From Sesamum alatum (taxonomy: Eukaryota; Streptophyta; Magnoliopsida; Lamiales; Pedaliaceae): a DNA stretch of 64,000 nucleotides. The translations under genes and the position numbers were made by a program. The notes under the pieces were generated by a model. The model worked only from the letters and a program-made list of their open reading frames with translations. It was not told the DNA's origin and ran no database searches. Every line of letters starts with the position of its first letter. Position 1 is the stretch's first letter. Shown one piece after another: positions 35,761 to 46,065 of the stretch. The DNA lies in the NCBI GenBank assembly GCA_034509735.1, contig JACGWO010000007.1, positions 2,542,001 to 2,606,000 of the forward strand, written 5' to 3'.

Positions 35761-36600
35761 CAGAAAGATAAGTAGCAGGGAGAGATACAGCATTAAAAAA
35801 AATAATGTTCAGCTTCCACAATTGGTGAAACAGATACAAGTTTTACAGCAACAATAAGGAAACAGATACAAGTTTTACTTCAGCCCAGATAAAAGTGGTA
35901 ATAGGAAATGAGATATTTCTTATAAAATTGGAGTTGAGGGCTGGGAATGTAAAGTGGGCTAGCAACGGCTGGCCACTTGCAATTCTATATAGCTATTCAA
36001 CCCAATGCATCATGGCATGGGTGCGGGACGACTCAGCCAAGCACATATCAAGTCCATCTTTTAGTAGCAGCTCTATGAAATTATAATTACAATAGCAACG
36101 AAAACATGAAATGGAATAAATTTCACTGATTACATGAGAGAAATGACAGGGAGAAGCAAGAAAAGTTTCAGAATACTTGTAATATTAGTAAATACAAACA
36201 TTCTGCTTTAAGGATGAACAAGCTCTTTCTTCAGTTCTGTAATGAAACGAGTAAAAACTGTAAATAGGAAAACAAAACTTGCAAGCCATCAACAGTTAAC
36301 CAATATTGGCAGGGCATTAAATAAAGATCTGATCAAGCAAGAAAATTTATTTTGTAAAATTAAGCCCTAAAGCTCAGCTAGAAATAGACACTAAATAAAA
36401 TATGACTATTTGCCGCCTGACTATATTTAGAGCACGGTCTGTAGTGCTTAAGAACTAGAACATCAACGATAGGCAGGTTCAAGATCCAAAAAATATATGA
36501 ACCTTCCATAACTAAGCATGATCGCATGCCAAAAGGATCCCAGTGGCGACTCCTTAGACTAGTCCCAAGATGCTTCACCCGAGTTCATTGTTTAGAAGAA
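35761..36600. other. 3' UTR of the DUF1218 gene and convergent intergenic DNA
   Basis: A 20-bp block (GAAACAGATACAAGTTTTAC) occurs twice at 35828 and 35860. No further gene recognised. Confidence 0.4.
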
Positions 36601-38430
36601 GCATACTGTTGGACATAAAGATGATTTAGCAAGCAGGTACACCAACTTCTGGATATGCCTTTGAATCATTGAACAAATCTTCATCATCTCTGGCCAAAAC
36701 CTCCACGGCCGCTATTACCATAGTAATGCCCCCTCCTCTCTTACCACGGGGCTCACCACACCTAGCTCTATTTATGACATCATATATTTGGTTGAAAGCA
36801 ATTAGAAAACATTTACAAACATCACCAAAATAATGTGCTGCTAAGAAACAAAATGGTAAGAGATAGCAATGCAATTTTTCTAGCAACATCAGAAATCATC
36901 TATAAGCTCTATAAACCATAGACATACAGCATGATCAGTAGTATACTAGGAGATGCTCATTTGTGGAGGTTATATAACATACTTTAATGCTACCGAGACG
37001 GGAATTATATAAGTCCCATTTCAAGTGTTGGATAAATGATATTGAAGGGAGGATGTGGATTGCCAGGGAGTTTGGAGGATTTTAGTAACATGTTGACATA
37101 GCTGATGATGAGATTTCCAGAGACATTGAACTCATATCACCAACATGCTTCTGATCCAGAGACAGACTATTTTCAGGACAATGTTCCGCTAGTCTGAGCG
37201 GTGTTAATTTGTTTGGAGCTGGTTGTTGTCTTAAGAGTGGGGAAGACTCCGCTAGAAGCAATATAACATGGTTAGGAACAATTCTGAGAACAAGCTTCCG
37301 CATAATATTATTTGTAAAGTGGAAGACAGATCATATCACAAGATGTAAAAATATCTATATGCTATTATCTATTGTTTTGTGCTTGCTATATTCCTATTCT
37401 ACTCTAGTTTCAAAGAGCATCCAGTACAATCATGAGGCAGACACTGCACAATTCTTTGAATAAACAAACCATTTCCCCTTAACATATACTAAAAGTATGG
37501 AAAATTAACGTTTACATCCATTCTGTACAAATAACACTATGTAAGCAGCAAGTATTATGTACCAGCAGAGGTAATTAAACATGTTTTATCTGACTTACGT
37601 TAATATCACTTCCACGAAATAAAATGTATTCATAGATTTTGTCACTTGGAGGAACTTGTGGACCATCTTTCTTGCTTCCCTCCGTTCCATATGATCTCAA
37701 TGCAACAATTATCACTTGGGTTCAGTTCAGTCAAACATTTTATATCAAAGTATTGCCAACCAAGATATAAACACAAGAATGACCCAACATTCTTCTTAAA
37801 GAAGTACAATGCACAATAAGAAGGTGTTGTAAGAGTGTTTATTATTTGCCCAATCTAAGCTCAGATGTAAGTTTCAACCTTGATCACATACTGAAAATCA
37901 TGGCATCCTTAATATCATTTTACTCAAGGCACACTCCACTTACACCAACACTCTTCCACCCCTGAAGATAGCACTCTGGAGTCTATAGAAGCTCTTCATG
38001 ATGCTTTACAATGATATTCCTAACCATCTCTAAAACAATCTTCTAAAATGTGATGAAATCTATAGAAAAGGAGACCAAGCCAGGGAGGCGTAAAATAAAG
38101 AAAAAAGAAGTTATCACCAAAAAGAAAAGGAAAAACAAAAACGATGTGTACACTCCGCTCAAAAATTTCCTGAAGCAAATCTTGACAATTGACAATGCGA
38201 CAGTTTAATTCCAAATTGAAACAGCTTCCGGAATCAGTAGTAAAATGCTTTCCAAATTCTGACCTACTATGCCACTTTACTGTGCATTTCCTGCATGGAA
38301 AAGGAAATTCCCCACACTCACATAGACAAGAAACCAAGAACTCAAATGACGGAAACGCAAACGAGAGCACACACAAACACAACCAAACATACATGCATAT
38401 TATGTATACAGAAGGTTCTTCCGCCATTGC
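36600..38430 (-). pseudogene. LSM14/SCD6/DCP5-like gene relic
   Basis: On the - strand the block 37714-37599 reads [18 protein letters not shown] followed by [16 protein letters not shown], the second half of an LSM14-type Lsm domain, and ends at a consensus donor GTAAGT. LSM14/DCP5 proteins bind mRNA and decapping factors in P-bodies (family knowledge). Just upstream, fragments resembling the first half ([17 protein letters not shown]) appear only after frame shifts. Downstream, RRGHYYGNSGRGGFGQR (about 36690-36745) looks like the RGG tail, then stops or shifts frame. An ATG with MAEEPS and a UTR-like leader lies near 38420. Kept introns argue for a decayed genomic gene, not a processed copy. 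A diverged but live short gene is the alternative. Confidence 0.5.
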
Positions 38431-38611
38431 ACCACGAAAGATGAAATAGAGCGAAGAAAAAAGGAAGGAAAGAGAAAATGGATACTTCATTGGAGAGTGT
38501 ATTAGGGCGCGATTGTGTGTGAAAAGGGGAATCGGAATTTAGGGGGGAAAAGTTTGAGGGTTCAATCTTTTATTTGGCTATTGGTAAAGGTTTAAATAGT
38601 TATATTCATTT

Positions 38612-39307
38612 AGGAAAAAATACAAGGACCCCCAAAATGTTCAAAAAACCCCCTATAAAAATTAAAGTATCAATTACACTCTCTGTGATATAAAATAAAG
38701 TTTAAAAAATCCCATGAGGCGAAGTTTTGTTACGCACGCGCGATGACTGTGCTCGGACATCTGAAAAGTATCTTTTTTGACATTTTTGCCCTTCTTTCTC
38801 TCAACCTAATATTAAATATTATATATAATATTATATATATTTTAATAATAAGTCTTAAAATAATATATAAATATTTTTATTAATAATAAAATATAATTAA
38901 ATTAAATTAATAAAATATAAAAATTAATATTATAATACAATTAATAATATATATATATATAAAAAAGCAGTGGCGGTGAAGTCGCTGCCGCTGCAAAAGG
39001 GGACCCCTAGGCGACGGAGTCGCCCAGGGCCGGAGGGCGCTGGCCGTCGCCCATCTCCCATATCTGGGAGGGCGATGGGCATCGCTCGTTGCCCAGATTT
39101 CGGAGGGCAACGGCGTCGCCCTCCGAGATCTGGGCGACCCTCTGGGCACCGCTGCAACGTCGTCGCCCAGACGGGGTGGAGACGGCGTCGCTATCCCCCT
39201 CTATGGGGGGCGGCAGGGGGGTTGGGGTGGAGGGTAGGGGAAAGGGGGAGGGGTGGGTTGGGGGTCGTGGGGGGTGGGGGTGTGTTATTTTTTTAAATAA
39301 TAATTTG

Positions 39308-39338
<31 letters not shown>

Positions 39339-39532
39339 AAATATATTATAGGTAATTTATAGGTATATGAGGGGTATTTTAGTCATTGCCTTTAAAAAAA
39401 TACTTCTAGGTTGATCAGGGGGCAGTATGAATATTTATTCATATCAGAAGGGTGATTTTTTATATTTAAATTTTCACAAGGGGGTTTTTTATATTTTTTT
39501 CATATCATAGGGGGTCAAAATGAATTTAACCC
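38612..39532. mobile_element. Mutator-type element with GC-rich core (copy 2), perfect 9-bp duplication
   Basis: Flanked by TATTCATTT on both sides (38603-38611, 39533-39541). Left end AGGAAAAAATACAAGGACCC; right end, inverted, GGGTTAAATTCATTTTGACC. Arms of repeated CCCCCT(A)n blocks enclose AT-rich DNA and, at 38966-39283, a GC-rich block with GGCGACGGAGTCGCCC-type palindromes and a G-rich tail. Frames through the GC block are open on both strands but repetitive. Confidence 0.75.
38966..39283. other. GC-rich core with G-quadruplex-prone strand
   Basis: About 318 bp of very high GC in otherwise AT-rich DNA. The first 200 bp has recurring GTCGCC / GGCGAC motifs. From 39200 to 39283 the + strand has more than a dozen runs of three or more G, such as GGGGGGTTGGGGTGGAGGG, which could form G-quadruplexes. 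Confidence 0.8.
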
Positions 39533-39541
39533 TATTCATTT

Positions 39542-39889
39542 ATAAGGACATAATGTTTGGTATGGTGATAATATTGAATTTATTATATTTTTAGCCGTCG
39601 TGCCACGCCATTGATTCAGGCATATAATAAATAATATTTTAAATTTTAAAATATATAATAAATAAAAAGAAAATATATAAATCAATACATAATATTTTTT
39701 TTAAAAAAAAGAAAGAAAATAAAACTAACTTGAATGTACTATTGACACAACAAAAAAATTGTGCAGCGATGTCACAAATTATTGTTTGTGAGAAAGAGTA
39801 TTTTTTTTTTCTTATATTATTATAGATTATTATTTAAACTATTGATTGCAATAAAAGTAAATGATGTGCTTTATGAAATATTTTCCGTC
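39542..39889. other. AT-rich intergenic DNA, no gene seen
   Basis: AT-rich spacer between the GC-cored element and the minisatellite. Confidence 0.4.
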
Positions 39890-40655
39890 CAAATTGTTTG
39901 TGATATCCTTGGACCTTCTTAGAGGTCACACGTAGAAGGTCATGCCTACTTTGGACATGATTCATTTAATTTTCTTGGACCTCTCTTCAAGGTCATAAGC
40001 AAAGGTCGTATCCTTTCCGGACACGCCCCTATTTTTTTAGATCCTCTTTTTGAGCTTGCGTATGAATGTGACACCCTCTTTGGATACTCCATTTGATTTT
40101 TAGACCGCTCTTTGGAGTTGATTGAGTTGATCACATCCTCTTCAGATATGCCTTGATCTTATTGTTGAACATCTATTTGAGGTCACTTATGTTGGTTGTA
40201 TCCTTTTTTGATACGCTTGCTTTGTATTGTTGAACCTCTCTTCGAGGTCATTTGAATGGGTATGGTGTTTTATTGTTGAGCCTCTATTAAGATCATTTGT
40301 CTTGGTCATGATCCTTTTTGGATACGACTTGTTTTTTATCGTTGAATCTCATTTCGAGGTGGTTCATGTTGGTCGTATCCTTTCCGGTTATGTTTTGCTT
40401 TGTATTTTTGAACCTATTTGAGGTCATTTGAACGGGGGTACCCTCTTCGAGTACGCCTTGCTTTATTATTGAAACTCTATTTGAGGTCGTTTACGTGGGT
40501 CGTACCCTATTAGGGTACGGATTGCCTTATTGTTGAACCTCTCTTCGAGGTCATTTAAGTTGGTCCTATCCTCTTTGGATACGTCTTGTTTTGTTGGTGA
40601 GCTTCTCTTCGAGGTCATTTAAGTAGGTTGTACCATCTTCGGGCATCCCTTGATT
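39890..40655. repeat. Minisatellite, about 12 units of roughly 64 bp
   Basis: The motif TTCGAGGTCATTT recurs at a spacing of roughly 60-66 bp (for example 40170, 40235, 40420, 40545, 40610). Between occurrences lies TCGTATCCTCTTCGGATACG-like sequence. Each unit thus holds two small palindromes, CCTCTCTTCGAGG and GTATCC...GGATAC. Units are more regular toward the right end, next to the LTR-like region at 40668. Confidence 0.8.
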
Positions 40656-40667
40656 TTAGTGTTTAAC

Positions 40668-42415
40668 TGTTAGTGTAGGTGACCAGAAAGCCAATTAGTT
40701 GGCTATTTTGTAATCTACTGTTAATAATCTTATTCAATGTAATGTTAAATTTCATGAATATAATTTATGCTTTGGTCATGTTTGTTATGTTATATTATAT
40801 GTTATTACTGCATTTTACGGACAAAGCCACTAGACCAGTACCAATGAAGTTGGGTCACGCATTTGATAGCGACTGTGAAATCAACTTTCAATGATTGGTC
40901 TAAAACATTCCAAGTCAAGGACCCTCGAGAATGGGCATTGAAAAGTTCTGTAGATACTTGTACTAAGTGATGCATTCATGTAATAAGTGTCGAGTTTCAC
41001 CGATGACAAACGTATGACGTCTATGCACTTTAGTGGTTGCTTAACAAGTGGGTTGTCAAGTTCACTGAATTGACTCACAGGAGTTGTCATATGGAAACCC
41101 ATGTGGCGTGATCGGTATGACTGGAACTCTTTAACTACGATAATACAGAAGTTAGTCCTCCGACATGAGGAGCCACAGTAGTCTTGTGTATGGGGCTGCT
41201 GTATCTTGGGCCTGACTGATGTAACTGCATTATTACGTGATTGTCAAAAGCCTTGCACCAATGTAGTCAGAACATACATAGAGGTCGGTGCATTCCAAGA
41301 AGGAATCTATAGCCCATCATGAGAATGGGGATCTCCTATGTCCTCTGGACTGTGTTCATCTCTAAAAGTATGTGGCTGCAACTATTAATCAAATAGGAAA
41401 TAGTTTCCCATATTGATTAATGAGAAACACAGTTAAGAGTGGATATATAATTATTGAAGTCAAGTATGAGAACCGATTTACAACTTCGTTCCCTAGACTT
41501 TCATCTGGAGATAGCTTGATGGAAGAACTGTATCCATACGGTACGTGCAGTTAAAGGTTCACACCAATTTAACCTATTCTCTAGTGTCATGGACCGTTGC
41601 TAAATGGTCACCCATGGTACGGGTGCTCTTGGATTAATGAGTTAATCGAGAGTAATTAATTAAATATAATTTAATTAATCCAGAACAAGCTAGTTGTCGG
41701 ATTAAATTATATATGTGATACAAGCCGAATCTAGCTGAAGGTAGACCTATAAGGGTCACATGCAAAACACTAACGATATTGTGGAAAATTAATTTCGGAT
41801 GAGAATGAATTATTTAATTAATTTCATAATAGAGAGAGATGATTAATTTAAAGGAGTTTAAATTAATCATTTGAATGCTTGAATTATCCAATTGAGGTTC
41901 TATGTGATAAGAAATCCAAAGTGTTAATTGATTGGATTAATTAAATATTCGGATATTGGGTTTAATTAATTTGACTAATTAATCTTAGGCCTAAGAACTA
42001 AATAAATGATCTGATGTGGATTTAAATTAATTGGTTGGATCAATTAATTACTAATCCAAAGTCAAAGTGTGTTTAATTTAAACTGTGGAGTCTCAAGGGA
42101 CCTACTATGTATTAAAGGCCCTTGATTATGGGTTTGCATCCTCATGAGTAGAGTTCATCTACCATTGACTTGAATGAACCACCACCTATATATATGGAGG
42201 GTGTTGGAGCCTTGGTGGAGATAACAAATATATATATATATATATATATATTCCTTACTCCATTTCTCTCATGTAATTATCTTCTTCCTTAAAAGTTTAT
42301 CTTTTCATCTTCTTCTTAAGAGCTTGAAATTTATTCAAAGTTTTCTTAAGAAATCGAGAACACTTTCTACTTCATATAAGTGTTGTTCTAGTCCCACTTT
42401 CTTGAGTTTCTAACA
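40668..42415. mobile_element. Candidate solo copia-type LTR
   Basis: The region begins TGTTAG and ends CTAACA, the expected TG...CA palindromic tips. It contains a TATA box (CTATATATATGG, 42186-42197) followed by CT-rich leader-like sequence, and has no coding frame. Length would be about 1.75 kb. No clear 5-bp target duplication or primer-binding site at the edges, so the right edge may lie further on, toward 42560. Confidence 0.45.
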
Positions 42416-42689
42416 ATGCTCAAAGAGACACAAGGTGATGTTTTGTGTAGATTTCTTAGAAAGGGCATAACTTTGCTCTTGTGTGAACAAAGCAAGAAAT
42501 CATTATTGGATGAGAGCTTTTGAAGCTAGGATGCTCCACTTCTCTCAAAGAGGTATTTACTCGTTGAATTACATCAACTAGTTGACAAAAGTCAATTTAC
42601 AAAAGTGCATATACGACCATCGATAAAGACTAACCTTCATCATAGAACATCTTGAGATTGTGCATATTCTGAGGAAGTGGGATGTGTTT

Positions 42690-43215
42690 TCTTGCATGTC
42701 TTGAATTTTTTGTATGCTCCCGCCTTGCATGTCCTCACCATCTTAAATTGTCCTTCCCAATTTGTATTTAAATTCTCAAAGTGCTTTGATACTTCCATTT
42801 TCTTAAGCACGAGATCTCAAATCTGAAAAATCACAGCCTTTATTTTTCTGTTGTATGCAGTGATCATATCAAGCTAATACGACAAGGTCTTTGTGTATGC
42901 TCATTATCTTATTCCTTCAACAAGCTCTAAATCCACCATTCGATTCTCTAAGTTATCCTCTCTATCATAGGTCGCAACTCTATGGGGTCATGTTATCATG
43001 CTTATATGACAAGGTCTTTGTGTATGCTCTTTATCTTATTCCTTCGACAAGCTCTAAATCCATCCGTCAATTCTCCAATTTCCTCTATGTCATAGGTCGC
43101 GACTCCTTGGATCATTAATCTAATTTTCGCTATGATAGCCTCCGAATCACACTCCAGACAAAATGGTGTTTCTCCTATTGAAGTCTTCGGGGTCATATGC
43201 GGTATTTCTCCCATG
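42690..43215 (-). pseudogene. Ty3/gypsy integrase C-terminal relic
   Basis: On the - strand the sequence TPKTSIGETPFCLECDSEA (about 43150-43205) resembles the end of the Ty3/gypsy integrase core. Further on, DLVLKKMEVSKHFENLN and NTNWEGQF (about 42760-42820) match the family's DLVLR...WEGPY segment. Stops and a frame change separate the two. A stretch of about 105 bp (starting ACAAGGTCTTTGTGTATGCTC at 42882) is repeated at 43009. Confidence 0.6.
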
Positions 43216-44077
43216 CCGAGTTCCGATCGTTAGGGACAATCCGTCATTCAAGTCAACTAATGGACCTAATAAAAGAATCAAACAAGATAACAAGATGTGT
43301 GAGGTTTATAAAATTGCATACATTACATGAATAACAACTGGAATATTCATAGTTATATTCCAATTATACAGGCACATGTGAGCTTCATCCAATTCGTACA
43401 CATGGCAGTCATACGTGTTTCCTCTCGATGATGATGGGCTTTATGGGACATGCCTCTTGCTAAGCTTGGCCCACAAAGTGATGTTTATGCCTTGGGTTGT
43501 CCAAGCCCAAATGTTGGACCATTACATAAAGGCCCATGTCATTTGCATACTCACATATTTTATGGAATTCGAACTAATGACCTCAAATTCATAAAGAGGT
43601 AAGATGCAAATCAACACCACTGAAAAGATTGCAAAGTGGTTAGAGATAATGCAGATTAACATTATTATAAGGGTTTGTTCGGTTCAAGTGAGAGGAAAGA
43701 TAAAGTAAAAGTGGAAAAGCGAGGGAAAGAATAATAGTTTTTCTCAGAGTTATTTAGTATTGATTGAAAAATGTATAAATGGGTGATGAAATTGGGGGTC
43801 AAAACATAAAGAAGGGAATGATTTTGCCCTAAATCGCGTATTATCAAATTGATAATATAAATCTGACATTTAAATCTAAAATTATCTTGTCATTCACTTG
43901 TGACTTGACTCATACTCATACAACAAATTGAATGGACAATTAGCTTATATTTGAATTAAATGATTTGGATTTCATAAATAAGTTTAGATGAAGTATTTCA
44001 CATGAATTTAGGTTATATTTGAATCGATATTAAATTAGGGATTTTAAATTCCTAATAACAAATCATTTAGATGTCTC
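43216..44077. other. Intergenic DNA with a MITE end
   Basis: 43670-43850 resembles one end of the GTTTGGTT-type MITE found in FAO intron 2 (GGGTTTGTTCGGTTCAAGTG). No gene recognised. Confidence 0.4.
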
Positions 44078-44322
44078 TATGATATTGCAAATGAGCAAAT
44101 TAACTCCTATAAAAAGAAATAGTGATTTATCTCCGTAAGTTTTTTAAAATGAAACAATTTACCTCTCTGTCTAAGAAGGTAAATTGCTTCATTTTAAAAA
44201 ATACAGGGACGTAAATTACTTCATTTTAAAAAACACAACAAGGAAAATTGTTATTTTATTTTTCATTGGGGGTAAATTGTCTCATTTGCCATATCAAAGA
44301 GGAGTAAACTGCAATTTTCCCA
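44078..44322. repeat. Inverted-repeat MITE, GCAATTTACC family
   Basis: Left arm GATATTGCAAATGAGCAAATT; right arm AATTGTCTCATTTGCCATATC, inverted, then GGAGTAAACTGCAATTTTCCC. The central inner pair has GAAACAATTTACCTC and its complement. Same family as 1033-1293. Confidence 0.6.
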
Positions 44323-45730
44323 TTCAGATTTGTTGGAGTCTTTTATATTATAAAGGATTTTAAACTTTTCAATTCTCCTTTTTCAATTATGTTTTTTTTT
44401 GGAAATATTTATAGATTTTAATTTATGTTTAAAAAGGAGTCATTTAAAATTATTTATTCAAATCATTCACTCAAATTCAAGCGTAACACTATATTAAATA
44501 GATTTAAAATCTTCATGTGATAAAAATATAGTTAAAGAAAATTCAAGAATTTGGATTTTTTTGCAACATCAGTTATCCAAATACATATTTAGTTTCAAAT
44601 CCATCGGAAGAAAAATATATTAGAGAAAATCCAAATCAACTAGATGCTTCTAACTTTTACTCTAAAAAAGTATATATTCTTTTCAAATTTCAAATTTCAA
44701 GTTAAATATTTTATAAATAATATTATATATATATATATATATTCGTGTAGATAAAAAGATGATATTTTGCACATATACCATGATGTTGTGAGTACGGGTC
44801 CCATAAATATGGGTTAGTAGTATATTTTCAATCGTAATGTCTTATTTTTTTGTTTACTTTGATATATTTGTTGATTTAAATTTAGAAATATTGATGTATT
44901 TAATTAGTATTTAAGTTTGAATGTCATAACTAACTATATTTAGGAAAAAAAAGGGTTTCGTTCTTATTAAGCGAGGGCAATGTTTTAAAACCCATCCTGG
45001 ACCGGTCGGTCAGACCAGTAAAATCGTCGCCCGTTATACAACGATTTGGTCCTACCCCATAAAATTGAACTAGCCTTAAAAGTTAAAACCCCTCTATTTT
45101 TTAAAAAATCGTTCGACTCACCGATTGAACTGGTGACCCAATTGACCCGGTCCTAGTCAAGTGAACTGAGCAATTCATGAACTTTTCTAAATTTTTAAAA
45201 AATTGATATAACTTGAAATTGAACCCACAATATTTCATATAAAAATTAAAAAAATTACCAACAAACCAACACTCACATTATAATAATGATTTGAATAATA
45301 TATTAATAAATAAAAAAATTCATTAAGCCCATAATTTAATTAAAATTTACCATATAATTGCATAAGTTGCTAATTAAATCATACTTAATATAATAAGATT
45401 TATATATTATTTTAAAAATAAGAATACTAACTATTTATTGACAATAAAATTTAATTATAACTTAATTATAATGATAAATAGTTCGTCATTCTTGTCGTTG
45501 ATGTAATTTCTTCTATTTTTATTCTTAACCTAAAAATTTTAATATATTAATTTTAACAGTAAATTAATTATTTTTATATATATTTGTTTATTTTTATTTT
45601 ATTAATATATTTTTATATATTAATTTTTATTATTATATAATTAAGATATAACTATTTCGACCATAGTTCATCCGACGATTGAATAAGTAACCTTCGATTG
45701 AGTCAACATTCTTGTACCCTTAGCATCAGT
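44323..45730. other. AT-rich intergenic DNA upstream of AP4E
   Basis: No gene. A stretch at 44800-44960 (GTCTTATTTTTTTGTTTACTTT and downstream) is similar to 63600-63690, so it belongs to a dispersed repeat. 44990-45180 has short GACCGG/GACCCAATTGACCCGG sequence of unknown origin. Confidence 0.4.
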
Positions 45731-45868
45731 AGTTGTACCATGACTGGCTCCTTCACAAAATGTTTGGCTTCTGTCTTCACACCTACTCAACACACGTAGC
45801 TGTGGTACACTCCTTCCTGCATATGCATACACAAAATTCAGACCCTAATTTCCATCTGTCTCTCTCCC

Positions 45869-45900
45869 TCCCTCTCTCTCTCTCTCTCTGCGGTTCTCTC
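45869..45900. repeat. CT-rich tract in the AP4E leader
   Basis: CTCTCTCT tract about 170 bp before the AP4E start codon, in the likely 5' UTR. Confidence 0.7.
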
Positions 45901-46065
45901 TCTAGATCTTCATCAGCTCTATGTGCAGATTCCCCCCTATCTCCAGACGCTAAACCCAACCTCGGTGTGAAATTTATCCATTTTGGCCTGAATTGATCCG
46001 GCATCATTGTGTTTTGAACTATTTCAAAGCTGGAGCACCTTAAGACAATCGGTCGGGAGCTCGCA

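Noticed and set aside
38020..38490. 156-codon frame on the - strand
   Set aside because: Runs through presumed intron of the LSM14 relic; no domain, hydrophobic low-complexity sequence.
38907..39325. Arg/Pro/Gly-rich frames in the GC block
   Set aside because: Open in several frames on both strands because of base composition and repeats; no evidence of a protein.
39890..40655. CRISPR-like spaced repeat
   Set aside because: Units are contiguous diverged tandem repeats without unique spacers, in a plant genome.
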